64,000 bases of DNA from Metallumcola ferriviriculae. Its GTDB lineage: Bacteria > Bacillota > JADQBR01. The notes beneath the pieces are model-generated. The model searched no databases and was not told the origin of the DNA. It was given only the letters and a program-made list of their open reading frames with translations. Both the position numbers and the translations under genes were made by a program. Position 1 is the stretch's first letter, and each line of letters begins with the position of its first letter. This document shows, piece by piece, positions 25,377 through 33,099 of the stretch. The DNA lies in NCBI RefSeq assembly GCF_035573695.1, contig NZ_CP121694.1:1650501-1714500 (forward strand), written 5' to 3'.

Positions 25377-25745
25377 ATGGAACACCTGTGCATTGACCAA
25401 TCCAGCGGTGTGCCGATTTATGTACAGTTAAAGGAAAAAATTAAATATGCTATTGCTACTGGTGTTTATCCGCCGGCGAGCAGACTGCCAACGGTACGCA
25501 GTTTGGCAGTGGCTTTGAAGATAAATGTTAACACTGTTAGTAAAGTGTATTCAGAATTAGAACGGGAGGGGATATTGGCGACAAAACAAGGCAGAGGCAC
25601 TTTTGTAGGAGAGGTAACTGTATCGGAGAAAGAGGTAAAAGAACAGAAACTGAGGCAGATGGCCGAGCAGGTGCAGATTATTGCTCATGAACTGGGAGTA
25701 ACGCCCGGGGATCTGCTGGAAATGCTGAAGAAGCGCCTAGTTTAA
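25377..25745 (+). CDS. GntR-family (YtrA-type) transcription regulator
   Basis: A 122-residue regulator. The winged-helix domain is at residues 10-75 (PIYVQLKEKIKYAIATGVY, then LPTVRSLAVALKINVNTVSKVYSELEREG, QGRGTFVG); only a short helical C-terminus follows, so this is the YtrA subtype with no effector domain. These often sit first in operons of membrane proteins. ATG at 25377 has AAGGATGGGG upstream; the longer frame from 25323 lacks a site. It probably represses its own operon through the palindrome at 25296-25311. Confidence 0.85.
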   Translation: MEHLCIDQSSGVPIYVQLKEKIKYAIATGVYPPASRLPTVRSLAVALKINVNTVSKVYSELEREGILATKQGRGTFVGEVTVSEKEVKEQKLRQMAEQVQIIAHELGVTPGDLLEMLKKRLV

Positions 25746-25770
25746 AAATAATTAGCAGGGGGTGAAAGCT

Positions 25771-26718
25771 TTGAGTCCGACAACACCTACTCCGGAGATG
25801 CCGGAAATTCCAGGTGAAAGACCAGATGGCAATCTGAAGGGAGCAGCTATAGCGGCCCTAATTATCATCGGTGGTTTGGCAGTGCTTGCGGGGATTTATA
25901 CAACCAATTTAGTGTTAATTGCAGCAACTACATTGGCTCTAATCTTGGCCCTGGCGTCAGTGAGAATTGCGGCCCAATGGCAGAAAGTAATTATACTGCG
26001 ACTGGGTAAATACCATAATACAGCTGGCCCCGGTATGTTTTTCCTGATGCCTTTTGTGGATTCTGTGGCGTATTGGATTGACCAACGGGTAATGATTACC
26101 TGTTTTAATGCAGAGCAGACTTTGACTAAAGATACTGTTCCGGTGGATGTTGATGCTGTCATGTTTTGGGTAGTTTGGGACCCGGAAAAGGCTGCGTTGG
26201 AGGTAGCGGATTATAAATCTGCCGTCTCATGGGCTTCTCAAACTGCATTGAGGGAAGTAATTGGGCGAACTCCGCTGGCGGAGATGCTGGCAGCAAGAGA
26301 AAGCATTGATGAGGAGTTAGTGAAGTTGATAGATCGGCGGACAGAGCCATGGGGCATTTCGGTGCAAGCAGTGGAAATACGGGATGTGGTTATCCCCACC
26401 AACTTACAGGAGGCGATGTCCCGAGAGGCCCAAGCGGACAGGGAACGAAAGGCTAGGATTATTCTTGGTAACGCTGAACTGGAAATTGCTTCAAGCTTTG
26501 CCGAGGCATCCAAAGTCTATATGGGTAACAATACTGCTTTGCAGTTAAGGGCTATGAATATTCTCTATGAAGGGTTGAAAGAAAAGGGTGCTTTGGTGGT
26601 AGTGCCCAGCAGTGCGGTGGAAACCATGGGGTTAGGGGCTGTTTCCGGTTTAGCTTCATTAGCCGGGGAACAGGCTGGCAATGCAGCAGGGAAGCTGCCT
26701 CAGGGGGAAGGAGGCTAG
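25771..26718 (+). CDS. Slipin (stomatin-like, SPFH/band-7) membrane protein
   Basis: A roughly 315-residue protein with two adjacent hydrophobic segments at about residues 30-70 and a band-7/SPFH domain from about 75 to 260 (VILRLGKYHNTAGPGMFFLMPFVD, IDQRVMITCFNAEQTLTKD, DVDAVMFWVVWDPEKA). The C-terminus is rich in Gly/Ala. Slipins form membrane-bound oligomers and often organise or protect partner proteins. The TTG at 25771 fits AGGGGGGTG better than the GTG at 25762. It is followed by the multihaem cytochrome after 6 bases, so a partnership in that complex is likely. Confidence 0.85.
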   Translation: MSPTTPTPEMPEIPGERPDGNLKGAAIAALIIIGGLAVLAGIYTTNLVLIAATTLALILALASVRIAAQWQKVIILRLGKYHNTAGPGMFFLMPFVDSVAYWIDQRVMITCFNAEQTLTKDTVPVDVDAVMFWVVWDPEKAALEVADYKSAVSWASQTALREVIGRTPLAEMLAARESIDEELVKLIDRRTEPWGISVQAVEIRDVVIPTNLQEAMSREAQADRERKARIILGNAELEIASSFAEASKVYMGNNTALQLRAMNILYEGLKEKGALVVVPSSAVETMGLGAVSGLASLAGEQAGNAAGKLPQGEGG

Positions 26719-26724
26719 AGTAAT

Positions 26725-28314
26725 GTGGCCACTTTATTAACCAAAGTAAAACGATTTATTCGAGAGCATGACTATGTACGCTTATCTAAACGAACTTTAT
26801 TGTTAGTTATGTTAGTCGCAGGGTTTGGTTTTTCTGCAGCAGCTGCATTAACTTGGGAGGTAACCAACAGCTCTGATTTTTGTGGCAATGTTTGCCACCT
26901 AATGACACCGCAGGCCGTTACCTTTAAGCAGTCGGCACATGCGGAAGTTGACTGTACAAATTGTCATTTAGGCATAGGGGTGTCACCCCAGTTAGTGGCA
27001 CGCAAAGCCACAGAGTTGACTCAAGTTTATAAAAACCTTGCCGGCGCCTACGAAACACCGCTGCAAATAAAACATTTGCGGCCTGCCAGATATACTTGCG
27101 AAAAGTGCCACTGGACTGAAGCATTCTACGATGATAAGGTAAAAGTCATCAGGCGCTTCAATGAAGATAAGGCAAACTCACTGGTGAAAACAGCGCTGGT
27201 AATCAAGACTGGTGGAGGGACTTCCCGAGAGGGGAAAGGGTATGGTATTCACTGGCATGTGGAAAATAAAGTTGAATACATTGCCACTGATTCCTTGAAA
27301 CAAAATATTCCCTGGGTGCAGGTTACCAATGAGGATGGAGTAAAGGTTACTTATATTGAGAAGGAAAAAGAACTGGATACAGAGCAAATAGAAACGATGG
27401 AGAAACGGGTAATGGATTGTATCGATTGCCATAACAGGGCATCACATTATATTCCAAACCCGGATAGAGCATTGAATGAAGCTATTGCAGCGGGGAGCAT
27501 CAGCAGAGACATTCCTTGGGTAAAGAAAAACTTTTTGGCGCTATTGCAGCAGAGAGACCTGAGAGACGCCAAATTTGAGCAAGAAATAAAGATTCTTAAT
27601 GAAATGTACCAAGAACAGTATTCCGGGCTAGGAGATACAATTCTGGAAGATGCATTTGATGAACTACGGCAGATTTACCGCCAGACTGTATACTCGGACA
27701 TGGAAATTAACTGGCGCACCTACCCTGATGGACTTGGGCATAAAGATTTCCCTGGTTGTTTCCGTTGTCATGACGGCCAACATGTAACTGAGAGCACCAC
27801 AGTAGATCCTGCTAGAAAGGTTATCCGCAAAGAATGCAATCTCTGCCATTCAGTACCGCTAAAACTTGAAGCGGGCGAGATTGATGCTCAGCCGGTGTTA
27901 GAGGAGGTTTTAAATACGGCCAGCGAACCAGAAACCCATTTCGACGCTCAATGGGCAGATAATCACGGCTCATACAAAAATGACAGTTGTTATAGCTGCC
28001 ATGAGCGGGAAGGATATAATGTTGAAGAATTTTGCAGCAACGGCAGTTGCCACGGTTATCGATGGGATTTACCCAAGGTTACGCGCTTTTATGCCGGCAA
28101 AGGTATTAACTGTATTCAATGTCACCAAATTGCGGAGACTGGTGCCCACGGGGTAAGGGAACATCAAATAGACTGCATCAGCTGCCATGACCAGGTTAGC
28201 TGGCAGGCAGATACCAAGGCATGTGAGAGTTGCCATAATACTGATAATCATGAGGAAAAGAGCAGATGTTGGGATTGTCACAACTTTAGAGAGGAAGATG
28301 AAGCAAAAAGCTAA
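26725..28314 (+). CDS. Membrane-anchored multihaem (about 12 haem) cytochrome c, NapC/NrfH-like N-terminus
   Basis: A 529-residue protein with one membrane anchor at about residues 25-45, then an exterior portion. I count ten CXXCH haem sites (CTNCH, CEKCH, CIDCH, CFRCH, CNLCH, CYSCH, CIQCH, CISCH, CESCH, CWDCH) plus a CX3CH (CGNVCH) just after the anchor and a CX4CH (CSNGSCH). The N-terminal portion resembles NapC/NrfH quinol-oxidising cytochromes, which suggests electron transfer from menaquinol to an outside acceptor. The start is a GTG at 26725. No maturation genes are in view. Partner of the slipin gene. Confidence 0.87.
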   Translation: MATLLTKVKRFIREHDYVRLSKRTLLLVMLVAGFGFSAAAALTWEVTNSSDFCGNVCHLMTPQAVTFKQSAHAEVDCTNCHLGIGVSPQLVARKATELTQVYKNLAGAYETPLQIKHLRPARYTCEKCHWTEAFYDDKVKVIRRFNEDKANSLVKTALVIKTGGGTSREGKGYGIHWHVENKVEYIATDSLKQNIPWVQVTNEDGVKVTYIEKEKELDTEQIETMEKRVMDCIDCHNRASHYIPNPDRALNEAIAAGSISRDIPWVKKNFLALLQQRDLRDAKFEQEIKILNEMYQEQYSGLGDTILEDAFDELRQIYRQTVYSDMEINWRTYPDGLGHKDFPGCFRCHDGQHVTESTTVDPARKVIRKECNLCHSVPLKLEAGEIDAQPVLEEVLNTASEPETHFDAQWADNHGSYKNDSCYSCHEREGYNVEEFCSNGSCHGYRWDLPKVTRFYAGKGINCIQCHQIAETGAHGVREHQIDCISCHDQVSWQADTKACESCHNTDNHEEKSRCWDCHNFREEDEAKS

Positions 28315-28343
28315 AACAATTATCTAAATATTCAGAAATCCAA

Positions 28344-28372
28344 TTGACTTATGGAGTTACCGGTGGTACAAT
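28344..28372 (+). promoter_or_regulatory. Strong promoter of the structured leader RNA
   Basis: TTGACT at 28344-28349 and TACAAT at 28367-28372, 17 bases apart, with a TGG extended -10. Transcription would start near 28379. Confidence 0.7.
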
Positions 28373-28378
28373 AATTGT

Positions 28379-28580
28379 AATAGTACAGTATGACAATTTG
28401 ATTACATTTTGCAGAAGGCTTCCATCCATTATGGATGTGAGCCCGGAGGCCGGAGCCCTCGAGGCCAGAGTCCGGAGGCCGATGCCTTTTGCATATAAAT
28501 TAGAAGTAGTGGTGAAAATACACTCCCCCAGGGAGTTGAGCCCCAGAGGCCTGTATTACAGGCCACTACTATTTTATTTT
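28379..28580 (+). ncRNA. Unidentified structured leader/small RNA ending in a terminator-like hairpin
   Basis: About 200 bases between a good promoter and a hairpin. It contains the small palindrome CATCCATTATGGATG (28423-28437), a GC-rich block with the repeated word GGAGGCC (about 28443-28490), and a final large hairpin, AGTAGTGG (28505-28512) with CCACTACT (28563-28570), then ATTTTATTTT. Two inner stems (ACTCCC/GGGAGT and AGGCCTGTA/TACAGGCC) lie inside it. I match it to no known riboswitch class. It could be a cis-regulator of the 47-residue peptide gene or an independent small RNA. Confidence 0.5.
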
Positions 28581-28633
28581 CCACAAGAAGATGCTGTAGC
28601 TATGAAATAGGGCATTTTGAGGGCAAAGTTCAA

Positions 28634-28649
28634 TTTTGGCAGAAGGCTT
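28634..28649 (+). repeat. Second copy of a short repeat, TTTTG(G)CAGAAGGCTT
   Basis: TTTTGGCAGAAGGCTT here repeats TTTTGCAGAAGGCTT at 28407-28421, one copy near each end of the leader. The later copy lies just before the ribosome site of the 47-residue gene. It may be part of alternative RNA folds. Confidence 0.35.
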
Positions 28650-28679
28650 AAAAAAATTAATAAAGGAGGTCCGAATAAG

Positions 28680-28823
28680 ATGACAGCTTTATTACGTAGA
28701 GTGGGCGATGTGTATGTCTACGTGCATGCAGGTCTATTTATCACTTCGTTGGCATTACAGACGCTGGCCGGATTGACGGTTCTTGCAGTATTACTGTTAG
28801 GAATGCTGGGAATATTTAGCTGA
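28680..28823 (+). CDS. 47-residue single-span membrane peptide
   Basis: A short protein with one hydrophobic segment at about residues 18-45 and a short basic N-terminus (LLRRVGD). AAAGGAGG precedes the ATG at 28680 by about 10 bases. No known family is recognised. Its gene lies at the end of the structured leader and immediately before the TupA-like regulator gene, whose promoter overlaps its stop codon. Confidence 0.6.
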   Translation: MTALLRRVGDVYVYVHAGLFITSLALQTLAGLTVLAVLLLGMLGIFS

Positions 28824-28849
28824 CGGCTACTTTGGTGATGTGTTACAAT
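28820..28849 (+). promoter_or_regulatory. Promoter of the TupA-like regulator gene
   Basis: CTGACG at 28820-28825 and TACAAT at 28844-28849, 18 bases apart, with an extended -10 (TGTTACAAT). Confidence 0.55.
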
Positions 28850-28884
28850 TTAGAAAGACCTAAATTTAAAGCAGGTGGTTAACA

Positions 28885-29964
28885 TTGTCGAATGGGATAT
28901 TCGAAATATCTGTTAATCTCCCTGGAGGGATCCCGGGAGAAATTTTCTTCGGCCTCTTAAAGGCAACCAAACGCTACGGCTCGTTGAGCAGGGCAGCGGA
29001 AGAAGTTGGTGTTTCTTATCGTTACGCTTGGGGTTTAATAAAAAAGGCAGAAAAACAGCTTTCTCTACAGCTTTTAATTACTAAAAGCGGCGGTAGTTCC
29101 GGCGGTGGAGCAGAGCTTACCGCTGATGCAGAGGAAATGATGGCAGATTTTCTAAATTTAACCGGTGAAATTGCTAATCATCAACAGATGGTCAAGGATA
29201 GCAATCATAAAGTAAGCGGTTATTTATTGTTGGCTACCACTCTTGAGCCGGTGGAGACGGGATTACTTGCGGTTCTGGCCGATGCGTTTCTGAAGGAGAC
29301 GGGAATTAATCTAAGGCATATACCTGCAGGCAGCGGGCAGGCAATGGAAATGGCCAGTCAAGGACGGGTAGATCTGCTGCTAACTCATGCCCCGGTGTTA
29401 GAATTGGAATTTATTCAGGCGGGTTTGGGAGCAAAACGCCAAGAAATTATGTCTAATCCGTTTATCCTAATTGGACCGAATAATGACCCCGCGGGAATAA
29501 GGAATAAGGATATAATGTCTGCCATGTCCCAGGTGGCAGCTTTTGGGGCAGCGTTTATTTCTCGTAATGATAATTCCGGAACGCATTTAAAAGAAAAACA
29601 ATGTTGGGAAAAATTAGGCATTAATCCGGTTAAACCTTGGTATCGTGCTTCTAGTCATGCTTTAATGGGGAATTTAGGTGTGCTCAAACAGGCAGCAATG
29701 TGCAGGGCCTATGCATTGGTGGACAGGGCTACATTTCTGATGTTTCAGAAGTCAGATAATAGCTTGAAGATAGCGGCTTGGGGAAATGAAGATTTTCAAA
29801 ACCCATTTTCTCTGGTAACATTGAGCAAACAGCATTTTCCCTATTTAAATCATAATGAAACGGAAGCCTTTTTTCAATGGATTACTAACAGGAATGTTCT
29901 TAAATTAATAGCGGAATTTGGCAAACAAACTTTTGGGCAGACACTGTTTTATCCCAAAAAGTAG
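28885..29964 (+). CDS. HTH regulator fused to a TupA-like tungstate-binding domain
   Basis: A 359-residue protein without signal peptide. Residues 15-85 form a ModE/LysR-type winged helix (LLKATKRYGSLSRAAEEVGVSYRYAWGLIKKAEKQL). Residues 105-355 are a periplasmic-binding-protein type fold like TupA: LLLATTLEPVETGLLAVLADAF, VDLLLTHAP, FILIGPNNDPAG, ISRNDNSGTHLKE and ALVDRATFL, each echoed in the TupA encoded next to it. I infer a cytosolic sensor that binds tungstate or molybdate and controls transport genes. Start is a TTG at 28885 behind GCAGGTGG. The serine/glycine-rich linker at 68-75 separates the domains. Confidence 0.85.
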   Translation: MSNGIFEISVNLPGGIPGEIFFGLLKATKRYGSLSRAAEEVGVSYRYAWGLIKKAEKQLSLQLLITKSGGSSGGGAELTADAEEMMADFLNLTGEIANHQQMVKDSNHKVSGYLLLATTLEPVETGLLAVLADAFLKETGINLRHIPAGSGQAMEMASQGRVDLLLTHAPVLELEFIQAGLGAKRQEIMSNPFILIGPNNDPAGIRNKDIMSAMSQVAAFGAAFISRNDNSGTHLKEKQCWEKLGINPVKPWYRASSHALMGNLGVLKQAAMCRAYALVDRATFLMFQKSDNSLKIAAWGNEDFQNPFSLVTLSKQHFPYLNHNETEAFFQWITNRNVLKLIAEFGKQTFGQTLFYPKK

Positions 29965-29984
29965 TTGAGACACAAAAAAATAAC

Positions 29985-30013
29985 TTGAATTGAGGCAAGG
30001 TCCAGTTTATAAT
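29985..30013 (+). promoter_or_regulatory. Promoter of the tup riboswitch leader
   Basis: TTGAAT at 29985-29990 and TATAAT at 30008-30013, 17 bases apart. Confidence 0.6.
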
Positions 30014-30068
30014 TACAGCAGAGGGCCTTATTTTTTAGTCCCGTTATGCACAAAATTACATAACGATG

Positions 30069-30182
30069 AACTCCGAGCCTCTGTACCTAAGGTTTAATGG
30101 TGCTATGGGATTGAGGCCGTGGGCGTTTGCCTGATGGTAAGACTGGAAACTGTTTTGCCACCCGTGTTTTTGGAAAGGAGGA
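30069..30182 (+). ncRNA. Moco/Tuco riboswitch upstream of tupABC
   Basis: The RNA begins CTCCGAGCCTCTGTACC and continues with GGTGC, then GAGGCCGTGG, a GCG-TTTGCC element, and TTGCCACCCGTG, closing with TTTTTGGAAAGGAG. Order and bases match the Moco RNA first seen ahead of moaA genes, with CTCC/GGAG closing stem P1. Its position before a tungstate transporter argues for a tungsten-cofactor (Tuco) version; choosing between them needs a fold of stem P3. It would adjust tup expression to cofactor level. Confidence 0.85.
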
Positions 30183-30221
30183 CTGGTAGATTGAAGTGGC
30201 GGGTCAGTTTTTCTTGGGCTC

Positions 30222-30260
30222 GTTTTTTGTTATTTAGACCTAGTTTAACGAACAAAAAAC
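30222..30260 (+). repeat. Inverted repeat before tupA
   Basis: GTTTTTTGTT at 30222-30231 is the inverted copy of AACAAAAAAC at 30251-30260, separated by 19 bases, between the riboswitch and the tupA ribosome site. It may form part of the expression platform. Confidence 0.45.
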
Positions 30261-30284
30261 TCAAAATGTGAGGAGAGAGGAACT

Positions 30285-31175
30285 ATGATAAATGGGAATC
30301 GTTTAGCATATATAGTTTTACTTATTATAGTTATGGGACTATTCGCAGTAGGATGCGGGCAGCAGACTGCACCGCCGGCGGATACGGGAAAACAGCAGGC
30401 GGCTGATGAAAATGCAGGGAAAACTGATGACCAGGTTCTAGATAAAGAACTGCTGCTGGCGACTACCACCAGTACCTATGATTCGGGATTATTGGATGTG
30501 CTTGAGCCGGATTTTGAAGAAAAAACCGGTTATGATTTGCAAATAATATCTAAGGGGACCGGGGCCTCATTGAAGCTAGGGCAAAATGGCGATGTAGACG
30601 TACTGTTGGTTCATGCCAAGGATAGAGAATTAGCACTGGTGGAAGAGGGATATTTCATTAATCGCCACGATGTGATGTATAACGATTTCATTATCCTCGG
30701 GCCGGAAGAGGACCCTGCCGGAGTAAAGGGAATGACTAATGCAGTTGAAGCTTTTAAGAAAATAGCTGATGCGCAGCTAGAATTTGCTTCCCGAGGTGAT
30801 AACTCCGGTACCAACATGAAGGAATTGGCAATCTGGGAAAGTGCGGCTATTGAACCTACCGATGACTGGTACCTATCCTTAGGGCAAGGTATGGGAGATA
30901 CACTGCGAGTAGCCAATGAAAAGCAGGCTTATACCTTGTCCGATCGCGGAACCTACATTGCAATGAAGGATAAATTAAACTTAAAAGCATTGGTGGAGGG
31001 CGATCAGATAATGTTTAACCAGTATGGCGTTATGGCCGTAAATCCGGAAAAACATAACGGTATTAACGCTGAGGGTGCTGATGCTTTTATCCAGTATATG
31101 CTTTCGCCGGAAACCCAAGTAAAAATAGGTGCATATAAGAAGTATGGCGAACAGCTATTTACTCCGAATGCCTAG
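30285..31175 (+). CDS. tupA: Tungstate ABC transporter, substrate-binding lipoprotein
   Basis: A 296-residue extracellular lipoprotein. A signal peptide (about residues 6-22) ends in the lipobox FAVGC; a Gln/Asp/Glu-rich linker follows. The mature part has the TupA signature LLLATTTSTYDSGLLDVL near residue 60, then SKGTGASLKLGQNGDVDVLLVHAKD, EFASRGDNSGTNMKE and YTLSDRGTYIAM. It binds tungstate with high selectivity over molybdate in characterised members. GAGGAGAGAGG precedes the ATG at 30285. First gene of tupABC, behind the riboswitch. Confidence 0.93.
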   Translation: MINGNRLAYIVLLIIVMGLFAVGCGQQTAPPADTGKQQAADENAGKTDDQVLDKELLLATTTSTYDSGLLDVLEPDFEEKTGYDLQIISKGTGASLKLGQNGDVDVLLVHAKDRELALVEEGYFINRHDVMYNDFIILGPEEDPAGVKGMTNAVEAFKKIADAQLEFASRGDNSGTNMKELAIWESAAIEPTDDWYLSLGQGMGDTLRVANEKQAYTLSDRGTYIAMKDKLNLKALVEGDQIMFNQYGVMAVNPEKHNGINAEGADAFIQYMLSPETQVKIGAYKKYGEQLFTPNA

Positions 31176-31262
31176 CAGATAATGGACATCCCCGCCGGAA
31201 CCTATGTTATACTTATCTAAAAAGGTGCAGGTGGGGTTTCTTTATTGAAGGAGGTTGATGGG

Positions 31263-31958
31263 GTGGCCGAAATTTGGGCCGGATTGGCACAGGCTTTAAC
31301 GTTAATTATGACACTCAACAAGGAACTATTGGGAATAATATTTTTGTCACTTTATGTTTCCGGGGCTGCTGTGTTAATCGCGGCAGCATTAGGTATCTCC
31401 ATAGGTGCATGGATCGGTATTCGTGATTCTAGGCGTCTGCGGTGGTTGGAAAAGACAATTTACACTTTAATGGGACTGCCGCCGGTGGTGGCAGGATTGT
31501 TGATATACTTGCTTCTTGCCAACCATGGTCCTTTGGGGCCTCTGGATTTGCTTTTTTCTCCGGCCGCTATGATTATAGCGCAGACGGTGCTGGCCGTACC
31601 TATAATCACAGGACTTACTATGGTAGCGGTGAGGGATAAAAATTCAGAAGTTAGGGAAACAGCCGTTACTTTGGGTGCTTCCGCCAAGATGGTGGCTTTT
31701 ACCGTTATTAAGGAGGCTAAACGGCCCATAAGTGGTGCCGTAATAGCAGGTTTTGGCCGGGTTATTGCTGAAGTAGGTGCGGTGATGATGGTAGGCGGTA
31801 ATATTCAGGGTCATACTCGCGTAATGACTACGGCAATTGTTTTAGAAACACGCAAAGGAAATTTTGAACTGGCTATTGGTCTGGGTATTGTTCTTCTAGC
31901 ATTAGCATTTATAATCAATTCCCTATTGTATACGGTTCAACGAGAGGGAGGAAATTAA
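31263..31958 (+). CDS. tupB: Tungstate ABC transporter, permease
   Basis: A 231-residue membrane permease with about six spans. The ABC-coupling (EAA) loop is visible around RETAVTLGASAKMVAFTVIKEAKRPISGA, followed by GFGRVIAEVGAVMMVGGNI, typical of Tup/Mod permeases. The GTG at 31263 lies 8 bases after AAGGAGG; the TTG at 31245 includes that site and is rejected. About 90 bases separate it from tupA with no terminator seen, so the genes are taken as one operon. Confidence 0.9.
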   Translation: MAEIWAGLAQALTLIMTLNKELLGIIFLSLYVSGAAVLIAAALGISIGAWIGIRDSRRLRWLEKTIYTLMGLPPVVAGLLIYLLLANHGPLGPLDLLFSPAAMIIAQTVLAVPIITGLTMVAVRDKNSEVRETAVTLGASAKMVAFTVIKEAKRPISGAVIAGFGRVIAEVGAVMMVGGNIQGHTRVMTTAIVLETRKGNFELAIGLGIVLLALAFIINSLLYTVQREGGN

Positions 31959-31960
31959 AC

Positions 31961-32692
31961 TTGCCTGCTTTTCAACTTGAAGGTGTTACTAAAGAGTTTA
32001 AGGGTAAATTGGTGTTGGATATCCCGGAGTTAGTGATTGAGCATGGCTGTATTTATGGCATTGTGGGGCCTAGCGGCGCTGGAAAGAGTACACTGCTGCG
32101 ACTGCTGAATCTACTGGAAATACCGAGCACAGGTCGGATATTTTTTAATGGTATTTCCACTGACACAAATACAAAGTCTCGGCTTAACTTAAGGCGAAGC
32201 ATGACCATGGTTTTTCAAAAACCAGTGTTGTTTGCCACATCAGTACTTGATAACGTAACATACGGCTTGACAGCACGAGGCATATCTAAAAGCACGGCCC
32301 GTCGGGAAGCATTTTATGCACTGGAAAAGGTGGGTTTGAAAGAATTTACCCAGCGTAACGCCCGTTCATTATCTGGTGGTGAAGCCCAGCGGGTTGCCCT
32401 CGCTAGAGCTGTAGTGCTTAAGCCTAAAGTGCTGCTCTTGGATGAACCTACATCCAACTTGGATCCTGCGAACGTAGCAATAATAGAAAAGATCGCCCGA
32501 GATTTAAACCGGGAACGGGGTACCACGGTGATGATGGTAACTCATAATATTTTTCAAGCTAAAAGATTAGCGGGAGAAATAATATTTATGTATCAGGGTC
32601 GGGCGGCGGAGAGTGGCCCAGTTGAAAAAATATTTCAAAACCCCGATGATAATCGCACTAGGGCCTTTCTTAATGGCGAGATGATTTTTTGA
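31961..32692 (+). CDS. tupC: Tungstate ABC transporter, ATP-binding subunit
   Basis: A 243-residue ATPase with Walker A GPSGAGKST near residue 36, the Q loop VFQKP, the signature LSGGEAQR near 140, Walker B LLLDEP with TSNLDPAN, and the switch VTHN. It is short, without the C-terminal regulatory TOBE domain of ModC, as in TupC. A TTG at 31961 follows GGGAGG. It is 2 bases past tupB and powers tungstate import. Confidence 0.92.
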   Translation: MPAFQLEGVTKEFKGKLVLDIPELVIEHGCIYGIVGPSGAGKSTLLRLLNLLEIPSTGRIFFNGISTDTNTKSRLNLRRSMTMVFQKPVLFATSVLDNVTYGLTARGISKSTARREAFYALEKVGLKEFTQRNARSLSGGEAQRVALARAVVLKPKVLLLDEPTSNLDPANVAIIEKIARDLNRERGTTVMMVTHNIFQAKRLAGEIIFMYQGRAAESGPVEKIFQNPDDNRTRAFLNGEMIF

Positions 32693-32743
32693 AAGCTTTT
32701 CACATTTGGTTGATGTGGTATTAGAATATTGCGGGGTGAGAAA

Positions 32744-33097
32744 ATGCACTTTACGGCAATAATTTTGCTTGGATTGTTGGCAGGGGTACTCAGCTCGCTG
32801 CTGGGTATTGGCGGTGGGATAGTCTTGGTCCCCGGCATGATTTATCTATTGGGTTTGCCGGTGGATAAAGCAGTAGGAACATCCCTGGCCATTATTCTTC
32901 CCACTGCGCTGGTTGGTGTATACCGGCACACTACCTATGGCAACGTAGACTGGAAGGCGGGTTTGCTAATAATTGTCGGTTCAGTAACCGGGGCTTGGCT
33001 GGGGGCTTGGTTAAGCAGATTAATACCGGCGGAAATATTGAAGAAATTGTTTGCCGGGCTTATCGTTCTGGTGGCAATTAAAATGTGGCGTGGCTAG
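32744..33097 (+). CDS. TauE/SafE-family (DUF81) half-size membrane protein
   Basis: A 117-residue membrane protein with four spans, matching one repeat of the TauE/SafE family: LLGIGGGIVLVPGMIYLLGLP and AVGTSLAIILPTALVGVYRH. Full transporters have two such repeats (about 250 residues); half-size forms probably dimerise. They export sulfite or organosulfonates in some cases. GGGGTGAG precedes the ATG at 32744. It may share the tup transcript, about 50 bases downstream. Convergent with the thiamine genes. Confidence 0.8.
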   Translation: MHFTAIILLGLLAGVLSSLLGIGGGIVLVPGMIYLLGLPVDKAVGTSLAIILPTALVGVYRHTTYGNVDWKAGLLIIVGSVTGAWLGAWLSRLIPAEILKKLFAGLIVLVAIKMWRG

Positions 33098-33099
33098 TT

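Noticed and set aside
28344-28610. 88-codon frame on the plus strand
   Set aside because: It begins inside a strong promoter, has no ribosome site and runs through GC-rich RNA structure; no protein family is suggested.
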